Notes: generated by a model from the sequence alone, not told the origin. 64,000 bases of DNA from RGIG2000 sp045612665 (GCA_045612665.1 JAZKZO010000004.1:1-64000); one strand, 5' to 3'. Positions 50,822 to 60,503 are shown, counted from the stretch's first letter. Translations and numbers: made by a program.

Positions 50822-50850
50822 AAAAATACCTCAAAGTGTTTTTTTCTTAA

Positions 50851-50879
50851 ATTATACCATAAAAGAGCATCAAAATCAA
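50851..50879 (-). promoter_or_regulatory. Promoter of the GH2 beta-glucuronidase-like gene
   Basis: Minus-strand TTGATT (complement 50874-50879), 17 bp, TATAAT (complement 50851-50856) with TGG extension. Confidence 0.75.
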
Positions 50880-50949
50880 CACAAAAATGCTCTCCTGTGG
50901 CATACATCTAAATTCTATCATATATCTTGCTATAATTCAATACTATAAC

Positions 50950-50978
50950 TTGAATTTTTAATATATATGTGCTACAAT
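50950..50978 (+). promoter_or_regulatory. Promoter of the capA-like/GH31/MATE/GH2 operon
   Basis: TTGAAT (50950-50955), 17 bp ending ATGTGC, TACAAT (50973-50978), extended -10. AAAGGAG follows just before the ATG at 51004. Confidence 0.68.
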
Positions 50979-51003
50979 GAAAAAAACGCCAAAGGAGAAA
51001 AAT

Positions 51004-52083
51004 ATGAGAATTGCAATAGGTGGCGATGTGTCAGTAAAGGCAGAGTGCGAGGAGCTTTTTGCCAAAGGTAACGGCAAGGCGCTTTTCGGTAATGCTTGTG
51101 AAGTTTTTGCTTCGTGTGATGAAAGCATTGTAAATCTTGAAACAGCTATCACCGACAAAGACACACCGATTAAAAAAATAGGCCCCAATTTGAGAGCGCC
51201 CCTTAATACCGCAATGGCACTAAGGGATGCAGGAATTACCGCTCTTGCACTGTCAAACAACCATATTTTTGACTATGGCAAGGCAGGGATAAAGGACACT
51301 CTTGCCGAAATTGAAAAATGTGGTCTTAGATACACGGGATTTGGCGAAAATGTGCTTGATGCAAGAAAGAATATGATTCTTTGCGATGGCAAGATTTCCG
51401 TTGCGGTAATTGCGGTATGTGAGCACGAATACACCTACGCCTTGAAAAATCGTATGGGCGCAAGAGAATACGATCCGTATGACACAATGGAGGACATAGA
51501 AAATGCGAAGAAAAGCGCCGATTATGTTGTTGTGATCTATCACGGAGGCGCTGAGGGATGCAGGTATCCCTCGCCAAGACTTGTAAAGGCGTGTCGCACA
51601 ATGGTAAAGCACGGTGCTGATGTTGTTTTGTGTCAGCACAGTCACTGTATCGGATGCTATGAAAAATACCAAAGCAGTCATATCCTTTACGGTCAGGGCA
51701 ATTTCCACTTTATTCATAAAAAATACGAGGATAAAACTGATAAGGGCTATGCTTGGAATACAGGTCTTTTGGTGAAGCTTGACATTGATTCATCACTTGA
51801 AATCGAGTTTATCCCCTGCGTAGCTGACGGCAATGCAATAAGACTTGCAACTGATGAGGAAAAGGACAAGATTTTGAGCGAAATGTATGAGCGCTCAGCG
51901 TCCTTAGAAAATGGCACTTGGGAGGAAAAATGGCTTGAATTTGCGCTTTCACGCGACAGATTCAAGGGAATTCCCGAGGAGCTTTGCGAGGAGATTGCAC
52001 ACTACCTTGACTGCGAGTCGCATACCGATGTATGCCGAGAAATTTATAAAACCTATAATTCTACAAACGAAATGGATGATTAA
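51004..52083 (+). CDS. CapA-family metallophosphatase-like protein
   Basis: A 359-residue protein of the poly-gamma-glutamate CapA (PGA_cap) family. It has G-G-D-V-S at the start (7-11), N-L-E-T-A-I-T (about 47-53), S-N-N-H-I-F-D-Y-G (about 84-92), Y-H-G-G-A-E (about 180-185) and Q-H-S-H-C-I-G (about 212-218), the calcineurin-like metal-site pattern. The start at 51004 has AAAGGAG. Unlike classical CapA, it has no membrane anchor or signal peptide and no CapB/C neighbours. It is the first gene of a glycosidase operon, so a hydrolytic or regulatory role on a sugar conjugate is possible. That is inference only. Confidence 0.88.
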   Translation: MRIAIGGDVSVKAECEELFAKGNGKALFGNACEVFASCDESIVNLETAITDKDTPIKKIGPNLRAPLNTAMALRDAGITALALSNNHIFDYGKAGIKDTLAEIEKCGLRYTGFGENVLDARKNMILCDGKISVAVIAVCEHEYTYALKNRMGAREYDPYDTMEDIENAKKSADYVVVIYHGGAEGCRYPSPRLVKACRTMVKHGADVVLCQHSHCIGCYEKYQSSHILYGQGNFHFIHKKYEDKTDKGYAWNTGLLVKLDIDSSLEIEFIPCVADGNAIRLATDEEKDKILSEMYERSASLENGTWEEKWLEFALSRDRFKGIPEELCEEIAHYLDCESHTDVCREIYKTYNSTNEMDD

Positions 52084-52084
52084 T

Positions 52085-53653
52085 ATGAACTTAAAGGTAA
52101 AAATGCTTGAAAACGAGCTTTGGTACGGTGGCTCCGTTGCCGAGGCTATGAAAAATCCGTTTGATGCAAGCTCTGCCTATGAATACGATATGGAGCTTGG
52201 ACTTAACCAAACAATGCCACTTTTTGTTTCAACCAAGGGTAGATATATTTGGTGTGATGAGCCTATGAAGGTTCATATAAGTGGCGGAGAATTCGATCTT
52301 TGCGCCCCCTGCGAAATCGTCCTTTGCCAAGCAGGAGATTGCTTGAAGGATGCATATCTTGAAGCGAGCAAACGCCATTTCCCGTTTAGCGGAAAGGTGC
52401 CACCTCTTAAGTTCTTTGAGAGCGCACAGTATAACTCTTGGATGGAGCTTGATTACCACCAAAGTCAAGAGGGAATTCTCAAATACGCCCACGGAATTGT
52501 CGATAACGGCTATGAGCCAGGCGTTCTTATGATAGATGAGGGATGGCATACAAGATACGGACTTTGGGAGTGGGATTTCGTTAAATTCCCTGACCCTAAG
52601 GCAATGATAAAGGAGCTTCACGACCTCGGCTTTAAGGTTATGGTTTGGGTCGTTCCATTGGTTACTGCCGACGGACAGGTGTTCAGTATGAGCTATTTTG
52701 ACTATCATAGCTATCTTGACGGCGCCTGCGGAGATAAAAAATACTTTTTGCGCACCGATGACGGTAAGGTAGCACTTATCGAGTGGTGGAACGGCTTTAG
52801 CGCCATTCTTAATATGTGTAATCCCGATGACAGAGAATTTCTTGACAGTAAGCTCCGTAAGCTTATTGATGAATACGGCGTTGACGGCTTCAAGTTCGAT
52901 GGCGGACCGATAGAGATGTACCATCAAAGAAGCATCGTAAACGGTAAGCAAACAAAATACACCCCTGCCGAGCTCAATATTGCTTGGAACGATTTCGGCA
53001 CAAGATACGAATACCACGAATACAAGGATACATTTAAGGGCGGCGGTAAGGCTGTAATTCAAAGACTCAGAGATAGAGGTCACACTTGGGATGGAGAGGG
53101 AATCAACACAATTCTCCCATCAGCGCTCCTTCAGGGACTTATCGGACATCCGTTCATTTGTCCCGATATGATCGGCGCAGGATGGTGGTCACTTAACTAT
53201 GATCCTAATTTTGTGTGCGATCAGGAGCTTTTTGTAAGAATGGCACAGGTCAGCGCGCTTTTGCCAATGATGCAGTTTTCTTGGGCACCTTGGAGAATGC
53301 TCGATAAAAAGCACGCCGAGCTTTGTCTTGAAAGTGCTAAGCTACATAAAAAATTCGCACCATATATCGTTGAGCTCGTAAAGGAAAGTGCGATAACAGG
53401 TGAGCCTATTGTAAGAATGATGGAATATTCATATCCGCATCAGGGCTACGAGAAAATGCACGGACAATTTATGCTCGGAAACGATGTTTTGGTAGCCCCT
53501 GTTGTCGAAAAGGGCGCAACAACAAAGAAGGTTTCCTTGCCAAAGGGTAAGTGGCTCTATCTTGGCAAGGATGAGCTTGACGGTGGACGCACCGTAACGG
53601 TTGATGCCCCAATTGACATATTACCGTATTTTATTAAAAAATCGAAGGCATAA
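52085..53653 (+). CDS. GH31 alpha-glycosidase
   Basis: A 522-residue, cytoplasmic, short GH31 enzyme. The barrel begins near residue 115 (N-S-W-M-E-L). G-V-L-M-I-D-E-G-W (146-154) is the usual strand 3 region. The nucleophile is Asp272 in G-F-K-F-D-G-G. The acid/base is probably in the F-I-C-P-D-M-I-G segment (about 355-365). F-S-W-A-P-W-R-M and V-L-V-A-P-V-V complete the fold, and a beta-sandwich closes it. Alpha-glucosidase, alpha-xylosidase, alpha-galactosidase and sulfoquinovosidase all occur in GH31; I cannot choose. The ATG lies 1 bp after the CapA-like stop, second gene of the operon. Confidence 0.9.
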   Translation: MNLKVKMLENELWYGGSVAEAMKNPFDASSAYEYDMELGLNQTMPLFVSTKGRYIWCDEPMKVHISGGEFDLCAPCEIVLCQAGDCLKDAYLEASKRHFPFSGKVPPLKFFESAQYNSWMELDYHQSQEGILKYAHGIVDNGYEPGVLMIDEGWHTRYGLWEWDFVKFPDPKAMIKELHDLGFKVMVWVVPLVTADGQVFSMSYFDYHSYLDGACGDKKYFLRTDDGKVALIEWWNGFSAILNMCNPDDREFLDSKLRKLIDEYGVDGFKFDGGPIEMYHQRSIVNGKQTKYTPAELNIAWNDFGTRYEYHEYKDTFKGGGKAVIQRLRDRGHTWDGEGINTILPSALLQGLIGHPFICPDMIGAGWWSLNYDPNFVCDQELFVRMAQVSALLPMMQFSWAPWRMLDKKHAELCLESAKLHKKFAPYIVELVKESAITGEPIVRMMEYSYPHQGYEKMHGQFMLGNDVLVAPVVEKGATTKKVSLPKGKWLYLGKDELDGGRTVTVDAPIDILPYFIKKSKA

Positions 53654-53654
53654 A

Positions 53655-55001
53655 ATGAAACTAACCGAAGGAAAAATTTTCAAAACACTGTTTATATATT
53701 CGTTGCCTCTTATTCTCACTAACGTGGTTCAGCTTTTGTTCCACGCAGCCGACGTAACCGTGCTTGGAATAATGGTTGACGACCATGCCGTTGCTGCCGT
53801 TGGTGCGTGCGGTCCGATTATATCCTTGCTTGTCAGCCTGTTTGCATCCTTTGCAACGGGAGCAAATATACTGATTGCAAAATACGTTGGCGCAAAAAAC
53901 GAGGAAAGAGCAAGAAAATCAACGGGAACGGCTATTATAATCGGCTTTTTGTCAGGACTTATTATGATGGCTATTGCCCTTATTTGGGCAAGAGATATTC
54001 TCATCTTGATGAAATGCCAAAGCGAGGTCCTTGACACGGCAGTAACCTATATGCGCATATACTTTTTGGGTATGCCGATAATTATGCTATACAACTTTGT
54101 CGCCGCAATTCTTCGCTCCGTCGGAGATAGCATGCGCCCTATGATTTATATGCTTGTAGCAGGCGTTGTCAATATCGGACTCAATATCTTCTTTATTGCC
54201 GTGTGTGATATGACCGTTACAGGTGTCGCTCTTGCAACGCTTTTCTCCAACCTTGTGTCGCTAATTCTTGCTTTGATAGCGATGCTTAGAAACAAGGGAT
54301 ATTGCAAAATCGAGCTTAAAAATCTTAAAATTTTCAAGGATGAATTTAAGGAAATTGTTAAAATAGGCGTTCCCGCTTGTCTTTGTAGCCTTTCGTTCTA
54401 TGTTGCCAATTTGTTTATGTCGGCAGGCGTAAACTCAATAAGCTCCGATGCAATGACGGCAAACGCAATTGCAGGACAGTTCGATGCTATCGTTTATAAT
54501 GTTGGAATGTCAATTGCTATCGCCTGTATGTCAATGGTAGGACAGTGCTACGGCGCAGGACTAATAGATAGAGCAAAAAATACCGTGTTGACAAGTGCCG
54601 CTTACGCAACTGTTGCAAGTCTTTCACTCGGCACACTCGTGGTTATCTTTTCTAGACCCCTTCTCGATATTATGACTGATAGCGAGGCTGTAATCGCAAT
54701 CGGCAGAGAACAGCTAACCGTTGTTTGCTTTACACATTTTATAACAAGCTTGATGGAGGTGCTTTCCTTTAGCCTTCGTGCGCTTAAACGCCCCAACTGC
54801 ACAATGGTTGTCGGCTTTATCTTTGGATTTGGCTTGCGTACGCTTTGGGCAACCGTAATATGGAATTTGCTCGGTGGCTCGGTTGCAACGCTTTTCCTTG
54901 CCTACGGTGTCAGCGCCTTTTGTGCCATGGTAACCTATGCGATAATTTTCGCCAAGGTAATAAAAAAAGAGAAAAACGCAATCCCTGTCCATGACGTTTA
55001 A
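53655..55001 (+). CDS. MATE-family efflux transporter
   Basis: A 448-residue protein with 12 predicted membrane segments. It has the NorM/DinF-like order: G-K-I-F-K-T-L-F-I-Y-S-L-P (about 6-18), the A-A-D-V-T-V-L-G segment after helix 1, and the G-A-N-I-L-I-A-K-Y-V-G-A-K motif at about 74-86. The gene starts 1 bp after the GH31 stop and lies in the middle of a carbohydrate operon. That placement is unusual for a multidrug exporter and suggests it exports a product or toxic aglycone released by the hydrolases. Substrate unproven. Confidence 0.93.
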   Translation: MKLTEGKIFKTLFIYSLPLILTNVVQLLFHAADVTVLGIMVDDHAVAAVGACGPIISLLVSLFASFATGANILIAKYVGAKNEERARKSTGTAIIIGFLSGLIMMAIALIWARDILILMKCQSEVLDTAVTYMRIYFLGMPIIMLYNFVAAILRSVGDSMRPMIYMLVAGVVNIGLNIFFIAVCDMTVTGVALATLFSNLVSLILALIAMLRNKGYCKIELKNLKIFKDEFKEIVKIGVPACLCSLSFYVANLFMSAGVNSISSDAMTANAIAGQFDAIVYNVGMSIAIACMSMVGQCYGAGLIDRAKNTVLTSAAYATVASLSLGTLVVIFSRPLLDIMTDSEAVIAIGREQLTVVCFTHFITSLMEVLSFSLRALKRPNCTMVVGFIFGFGLRTLWATVIWNLLGGSVATLFLAYGVSAFCAMVTYAIIFAKVIKKEKNAIPVHDV

Positions 55002-55034
55002 TAAGTTTCAATTTACATAAGAGAGGAAACGAAA

Positions 55035-56762
55035 ATGAATATTCCAAGACCCGAGCATCCAAATCCGCAATTTGAAAGAGAAAATTGGATAAACCTAAAC
55101 GGTGAATGGGAATTTGAGCTTGACCGCGGAATTAGCGGAATTGATAGAAAATTTCATGAAAGAGAGCATCTTGACTCCAAAATCACCGTTCCGTTTTGTC
55201 CCGAAAGCAAGCTGTCAGGCATCGGACTTACCGATTATTTAAATTGTGTTTGGTATCTTAAAAGAGTATATATCGAGAATTGTGATAAAAGAGTGATTTT
55301 GCACTTTGGCGCGGTTGATTACGAAAGCTTTATTTATATAAATCACAAGCAGGCTTATCATAATGTAGGCGGATACGTTGGCTTTGATATAGATATAACC
55401 GATTATGTCAAGGTGGGCGAGGAAAATATAATCACCGTTTGCGCAAAGGATACTCATCCAAACGATAAGGCGTCGGGAAAGCAATGTGAAAACTATTATT
55501 CAATAGAGTGCTGCTATACCCGTACAACAGGCATTTGGCAGACCGTTTGGCTCGAATATGTAGAAAAGAACTATATCAAGAGTGTCAAATATTATCCGTC
55601 GATTGAGCAAAAGAGCGTTCAAATTGAGCTTGACGTGGTCGGAAATGCCGATTTTAAAGCGATAGCATGCTTTGAGGGCAAGAATGTCGGCAAGACTAGC
55701 ACGACCCTTAAAAACGGCATAAATCGCGTAACGCTAAGCCTTGACGAGCTTCATTTGTGGGAAGCAGGAAAGGGCGGTCTTTACGACCTTGAGCTCTTCT
55801 ATGGAGAGGATAAGGTTAAAAGCTATTTCGGAATTCGCTCAACATCATTTGATAATAGAAATTATCTTCTTAACGGAAAGCCTGTGTTTTTACGCACAGT
55901 CCTCGACCAAGGCTATTACAAGGACGGTATATATACGGCACAAAGCGACGAGGAGCTGTCAAGGGATATTCTTTTATCCTTTGAGGCAGGCTTCAACGGT
56001 GCAAGGCTTCACCAAAAGATTTTTGAGCCAAGATTTTTGTACCATTGCGATAGGCTTGGCTATCTTGTCTTTGGCGAATCGCCAAATGCTCACCTCGACT
56101 ATTCCGATATGAATCAGCTAACACCGTTTTTGCTTGAATGGCAAAGAGCGGTTATAAGAGATTTTAACCACCCGTCAATTATCGGTTGGTGTCCTCTTAA
56201 CGAAACGTGGGATTGGAATAACAGACACCAAAACGACGATTTCATCCGCGCGCTTTACTACACTACAAAATCAGTCGATACAACTCGTCCCTGTATCGGT
56301 ACAAGTGGAAATTATCAGGTTGTATCCGATATTTACGACCTTCACGATTATATCCAAAGCGTAGAGGATTTTAGAAAAATATATCTTGCACCGTCGCAGG
56401 ATGAAATGCTACAAAATTACGATAAGCATCCGTGGCATAGCGGTGTTGCAAGATATCAAAATTCACTCCTTTATAAGGATATGGCGCTCTATCTTAGCGA
56501 ATTTGGCGGTATTAGATGGGACGTTGACGGTGTTGAAGGTGGTTGGGGCTATGGCGACGGACCTAAAACCGAGGCGGAATTCCTTGAAAGATTCGAGAGC
56601 TTGGTAAGCGCTCTTATAAATTGCCCGTATGTTTGTGGCTTTTGCTACACTCAGCTTTATGATATAGAGCAAGAGGTAAACGGACTTTACACATACGAAA
56701 GAAAGCCAAAATTTGATATGAGTAAAATTAAAGCAATAATTTGCGCTGAAAGGAAAAAATAA
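55035..56762 (+). CDS. GH2 glycosidase (second, divergent subfamily)
   Basis: A 575-residue enzyme with a GH2 sugar-binding sandwich (about 20-170), Ig-like domain and barrel. It lacks the G-V-N-R-H-E motif of galactosidases and glucuronidases and has instead R-T-V-L-D-Q-G-Y (287-294), as in a less-studied GH2 subgroup. The acid/base is Glu390 in P-L-N-E-T-W-D-W, and the nucleophile is Glu489 in L-S-E-F-G-G. No signal peptide. GAGAGGA before the ATG. The stop codon is followed with no gap by the sugar isomerase start. The glycosidic specificity is unknown. Confidence 0.9.
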   Translation: MNIPRPEHPNPQFERENWINLNGEWEFELDRGISGIDRKFHEREHLDSKITVPFCPESKLSGIGLTDYLNCVWYLKRVYIENCDKRVILHFGAVDYESFIYINHKQAYHNVGGYVGFDIDITDYVKVGEENIITVCAKDTHPNDKASGKQCENYYSIECCYTRTTGIWQTVWLEYVEKNYIKSVKYYPSIEQKSVQIELDVVGNADFKAIACFEGKNVGKTSTTLKNGINRVTLSLDELHLWEAGKGGLYDLELFYGEDKVKSYFGIRSTSFDNRNYLLNGKPVFLRTVLDQGYYKDGIYTAQSDEELSRDILLSFEAGFNGARLHQKIFEPRFLYHCDRLGYLVFGESPNAHLDYSDMNQLTPFLLEWQRAVIRDFNHPSIIGWCPLNETWDWNNRHQNDDFIRALYYTTKSVDTTRPCIGTSGNYQVVSDIYDLHDYIQSVEDFRKIYLAPSQDEMLQNYDKHPWHSGVARYQNSLLYKDMALYLSEFGGIRWDVDGVEGGWGYGDGPKTEAEFLERFESLVSALINCPYVCGFCYTQLYDIEQEVNGLYTYERKPKFDMSKIKAIICAERKK

Positions 56763-57581
56763 ATGAAATATTGCATTTGGTCAAGCTATTATTACGACCT
56801 TTCTCCCGAGGATATGCTTCTCGAATTTAAGGCACACGGATATAATAGCTGTGAGCTTTCATTTGAACACGCCTACAAGCTTATGGAGCGTGGAGATATT
56901 AAAAAGGCGGGAGAAGAATTCGCCAAATTCGCACGCGATAACGGTTTTGAAATTTCTCAGGGCCACCTTTCCTACGAGGCTAAGCTTTGTAAGGATGAGG
57001 GCAAGGACTTTTTGAAAAAGCAAATAGATTTGTTCCTTGCTATGGGAATTAAAAATTCCGTATTGCATTGCGACTCCCTTACCTGGAGAGACGAAGCACT
57101 TACAAGAGAAGAGAAAATCGAGGAAAACTGCAAGGCACTTTCCGAGCTTTTGGATTACATAAAGGACACCGATATGGTTATTTGCCTTGAAAATCTGATT
57201 TCAACCGATTTTATCAACTCCATTGACGGACTTATGTATTTTATCGAGAGGTTTAATAGCAAAAACCTCGGCATTTGCCTTGACACAGGACACCTTAATT
57301 TGAACGATAGAGATCAAGTGGCATTTATAAGAAAGGCAGGCAAGCACATAAAGGCGCTTCACCTAGCCGATAATGACCAAAGCCGAGACCAACACCTTAT
57401 GCCGTATGGCTGTGGCAGCGTTGATTTCGTTTCCGTTATAAGAGAAATGAAGGCGCTTGATTACAAGGGACTTTATAACCTCGAAATTCCAGGCGAAAGA
57501 TGTGCCCCATTGGAAGTTTTGGGCTATAAGCTCGATTATCTTAAAAATGTGCTCGAATACCTTGATAGAGTAACTGAGTGA
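56763..57581 (+). CDS. Sugar phosphate isomerase/epimerase (AP_endonuc_2 TIM barrel)
   Basis: A 272-residue TIM-barrel protein of the xylose-isomerase-like family. Typical elements are the C-E-L-S-F strand (about 31-35), V-C-L-E-N-L (about 140-145, a metal-binding Glu), I-C-L-D-T-G-H-L-N (about 176-184, with Asp and His ligands), H-L-A-D-N-D (about 200-205) and Y-N-L-E-I-P-G-E (last Glu). The ATG directly follows the stop codon of GH2, so translation is coupled. It likely isomerises or epimerises the sugar freed by the operon's hydrolases; the substrate is unknown. Confidence 0.9.
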   Translation: MKYCIWSSYYYDLSPEDMLLEFKAHGYNSCELSFEHAYKLMERGDIKKAGEEFAKFARDNGFEISQGHLSYEAKLCKDEGKDFLKKQIDLFLAMGIKNSVLHCDSLTWRDEALTREEKIEENCKALSELLDYIKDTDMVICLENLISTDFINSIDGLMYFIERFNSKNLGICLDTGHLNLNDRDQVAFIRKAGKHIKALHLADNDQSRDQHLMPYGCGSVDFVSVIREMKALDYKGLYNLEIPGERCAPLEVLGYKLDYLKNVLEYLDRVTE

Positions 57582-57596
57582 AAACGGAGGGATAAT

Positions 57597-58241
57597 ATGT
57601 ACACTAAACACAAATGGGAAAGCGATAAGCATTTTAACTTTGCTTATGCAAAATATTTGCCAAAGGATTTTGATGAGAATAAAAAATATCCTCTCGTTTT
57701 CTTTTTACACGGAGCAGGAGAATGGGGAGATAACCTCGAGGATGCGTGTCGCCACGGCTTTATGAAGCACGTAAGAGAGAGCGGAAAGGAATATCCGTTT
57801 ATTTGCATAGCACCGCAGTGCCCAAGAGATAAATATTGGGCGTGCTACACTGAATCGTTGCTTGCATTCCTTGACTATATATGCGAAACGCTCCCTGTTG
57901 ATAAGGATAGAGTATATCTTACAGGACTTTCTATGGGAGGCACAGGCACTTGGATGCTCGCAATGGCGGACCGCGATAGATTTGCAGCAATAGCCCCTAT
58001 TTGCGGAAGCGGAATTTATTGGTTTGGTGAAGCACTCGTAAATGTACCTGTAATGGTGTATCACGGAGATTGCGACGACTGTGTGCCAATAGAGAATAGC
58101 ATAGAGATGATAAGATCTATAAACAAGCGCGGAGGAAATGCACAAATAAAGGTACTTCAAGGCGTTTGGCATAACGCGTGGGATTATGCATACGAGGGCG
58201 ACGAGCTTTGGACGTGGCTACTCTCCCATAAGCGCAAGTAA
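57597..58241 (+). CDS. Alpha/beta hydrolase, phospholipase/carboxylesterase (CE1-like esterase)
   Basis: A 214-residue soluble serine esterase. The oxyanion segment is F-F-L-H-G-A-G-E-W-G-D (about 34-44). The nucleophile elbow is G-L-S-M-G-G (about 110-115). The acid is in H-G-D-C-D-D-C-V-P (about 150-158), and the His is in G-V-W-H-N-A-W-D. No signal peptide. It has an ACGGAGGGATAAT ribosome binding site. It is last of the operon, 15 bp after the isomerase, followed by a terminator. Acetyl- or feruloyl-type side-chain removal is the best guess given the glycosidase context. Confidence 0.88.
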   Translation: MYTKHKWESDKHFNFAYAKYLPKDFDENKKYPLVFFLHGAGEWGDNLEDACRHGFMKHVRESGKEYPFICIAPQCPRDKYWACYTESLLAFLDYICETLPVDKDRVYLTGLSMGGTGTWMLAMADRDRFAAIAPICGSGIYWFGEALVNVPVMVYHGDCDDCVPIENSIEMIRSINKRGGNAQIKVLQGVWHNAWDYAYEGDELWTWLLSHKRK

Positions 58242-58253
58242 AAACTGAAAGCC

Positions 58254-58283
58254 AAAAGGACACTCGGTTGAGTGTCCTTTTTC
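58254..58283. terminator. Terminator between convergent genes
   Basis: AAAAGGACACTC, GGTT loop, GAGTGTCCTTTT. It ends the six-gene operon and abuts the GH78 stop codon. Confidence 0.88.
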
Positions 58284-58284
58284 A

Positions 58285-60420
58285 TTAGAATATGTAAGTA
58301 CCCTTTTCAACGATTTGTGATTTGCCGTCGATTATAACCGTGGTTCTGACAGGCGTTACGATTTCATATCTGATTTTGCCGTTATCGTGATACCATTTGG
58401 AACTTACAAGACCGTGTCTTGTCATAATTGAAGCACTTAAATGGTCAAGCTTGTCGGTTGGATGCGGATTTATTACAATCTCCTCAAATCCCGGTTTTTC
58501 ATCAACCGTTTGAATTCCGCAGGCCACACCGTAAACCCAGTCAGCCACACTACCGTATGCATAGTGGTTAAACGAGTTCATATCCTTGGACCAAAATTCG
58601 CCGTTATCGTTTATTCCGTCCCAGTGCTCCCAAATCGTGGTAGCGCCCTGCTTAACGGAATATAGCCATGACGGAAACTCCTCTTGTAAAAGCAAATCGT
58701 ATGCGAGCTCCGTGTAGCCGTTTTGTGATAATGCGTGTAGTAGATAAGGTGAGCCAACGAATCCTGTTTTGAGCCTTCTGCCGTTTTCTATAATCATATT
58801 TGCAAGCTTGTCGGCAATCGCCTTTTTGTCAAGCGCAAAATCAAAATAGAGAGCAATTACGCATTCGGTTTGTGTGTTGAATTCGGTGAATTTCTTTCTT
58901 CCTGTTTCCAAAATTTTCTCATGGAGCTTCTCGTATTTCGATACGTTTTTGCCAAGCACCTTGCCCGCCTTGATAACAAGACTTGTCGCATAGGCATAGA
59001 AAATCGTAGCAATAATGTCAGGGTCGCTTGAGCCCTTGTAGCTGCCTGCAGGCGCATCAAGTCCGAGCCAATCGCCAAAGTGCCAGCATCCGTACCAAAG
59101 ATACTTTTCCTTTGTAAGTCTGCCAATCTCGTCTACGTATGCGCACATAGACTTAAACTGTCTTGCAAGAATTTTCTTGTTGGCATATGTTAGGTAAATT
59201 TGCCAAGGACATACTGTTGAAGCGTCACTCCAAACCGCAGTTGAGCTTCCGGGCTTTTCGTGTACCTGAGGAACGCAGAAGGGAACCAACCCCTCACGCT
59301 TTTGCTCAAGACGAAGGTCCTCAAGCCACTTGTCAAAGAACTTTTCTACGTCATAGTTGTATGATGCGGTTTTTATAAACACCTGCGCATCACCTGTCCA
59401 GCCGAGTCTTTCATCTCTTTGAGGACAGTCGGTAGGAACATCAAGGAAGTTGCCCTTTTGTCCCCAAATTATATTTGAAAATAGCTTGTTGAGTAGTGGA
59501 CTTGACGAGCTTAGATATCCCGTTCTCTTTAAATTGGAATGAAGCACGATTGCCTTTATGCTGTCCTTTGTAACCTCGCAAGGAAACTCGTCAACACGAA
59601 TGTATCTGAATCCCCAAAAGCATAGCTTCGGCTTGTATACCTGATGCCCGTCATCACAAACGTAATCGAATTTCGCCTTCGCACTACGGTAGTTTTCCGT
59701 ATAGAAATTGCCTTCCTTGTCAAGCACCTCGGCAACGGAAAGAGAAACCCTGTCGCCCCTCTTTGCATCAAGACTGATTTCAAAATATCCCGTCATATCT
59801 TGACCGAAGTCGATAACGGTCTCACCCTTAGGGGTCTTAAAGATGCTTTGAGGATAAATTACCTCTTGCTCCTTGACGATTTCACCCTGTTGCTTAACCA
59901 CCTTGAATTCGTGATAATCCTGCACCTTTACAGGGCCGAATTTCTCCTCGTAGGTGGCATCGTAGCTCTCACCGTCATAAATGTCGGAGAACGTAATTTT
60001 GCTAAGAGAGCATTCCCAGCTCTCGTCCGAGTAAACGTATTCCTTGGAGCCGTCCTTGTATACAACCTCGATTTCGCAAATCAATGCAGGGTAAACGTCG
60101 GGAAGCTCAAGTCTTGTTCTTATGTTGATTCTGCCGTTAAACCAAGCAGAGGAAAGAGTAGCCCTGATTTCATTTTCGCCCTTTATCATATGAGTGATGT
60201 CGTATACTTGCATTTGCGCACGCTTGTAGTACGTCCAACCGGGTGCTAAAATAAAATCACCGATTCTTTCGCCGTTAAGCTCGGCATAATAACAACCGAG
60301 AGAAGTGATTTTCAAGGTCGCTTTTTTAATTTCCTTGGAAGCAGTAAATTTCTTCTTGAATACAGGACAGGTGTAGTCCTCTTTGGTAGGATATGAAATC
60401 CAAAGCGAATTATCTAACAT
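58285..60420 (-). CDS. GH78 alpha-L-rhamnosidase
   Basis: A 711-residue enzyme releasing terminal alpha-L-rhamnose from oligosaccharides or glycosides such as flavonoid rutinosides. The two N-terminal sandwich domains are present (residues about 15-130 and 160-300). The (alpha/alpha)6 barrel starts near 310, and the signature D-C-P-Q-R-D-E-R-L-G-W-T-G-D-A (331-345) contains the general-acid region. A late catalytic Glu is in the T-T-I-W-E-H-W segment, and a C-terminal beta-domain follows. It is shorter than many GH78 proteins (about 900) because it lacks the first extra domain. No signal peptide. Own promoter, divergent from araC. Confidence 0.92.
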   Translation of the reverse strand: MLDNSLWISYPTKEDYTCPVFKKKFTASKEIKKATLKITSLGCYYAELNGERIGDFILAPGWTYYKRAQMQVYDITHMIKGENEIRATLSSAWFNGRINIRTRLELPDVYPALICEIEVVYKDGSKEYVYSDESWECSLSKITFSDIYDGESYDATYEEKFGPVKVQDYHEFKVVKQQGEIVKEQEVIYPQSIFKTPKGETVIDFGQDMTGYFEISLDAKRGDRVSLSVAEVLDKEGNFYTENYRSAKAKFDYVCDDGHQVYKPKLCFWGFRYIRVDEFPCEVTKDSIKAIVLHSNLKRTGYLSSSSPLLNKLFSNIIWGQKGNFLDVPTDCPQRDERLGWTGDAQVFIKTASYNYDVEKFFDKWLEDLRLEQKREGLVPFCVPQVHEKPGSSTAVWSDASTVCPWQIYLTYANKKILARQFKSMCAYVDEIGRLTKEKYLWYGCWHFGDWLGLDAPAGSYKGSSDPDIIATIFYAYATSLVIKAGKVLGKNVSKYEKLHEKILETGRKKFTEFNTQTECVIALYFDFALDKKAIADKLANMIIENGRRLKTGFVGSPYLLHALSQNGYTELAYDLLLQEEFPSWLYSVKQGATTIWEHWDGINDNGEFWSKDMNSFNHYAYGSVADWVYGVACGIQTVDEKPGFEEIVINPHPTDKLDHLSASIMTRHGLVSSKWYHDNGKIRYEIVTPVRTTVIIDGKSQIVEKGTYIF

Positions 60421-60450
60421 AAATATGCTCCTTATTTTGTATCTGATGAT

Positions 60451-60479
60451 ATTCTATCATAAAAACCTTAAAAAGTCAA
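60451..60479 (-). promoter_or_regulatory. GH78 promoter
   Basis: Minus-strand TTGACT (complement 60474-60479), 17 bp, TAGAAT (complement 60451-60456) preceded by TGA. Confidence 0.72.
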
Positions 60480-60503
60480 TTGATGTGCGAAATTAGAACG
60501 AAA

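Noticed and set aside
51004..52083. Capsule (poly-gamma-glutamate) biosynthesis locus
   Set aside because: No capB or capC homolog nearby, no membrane anchor, and the neighbours are glycosidases.
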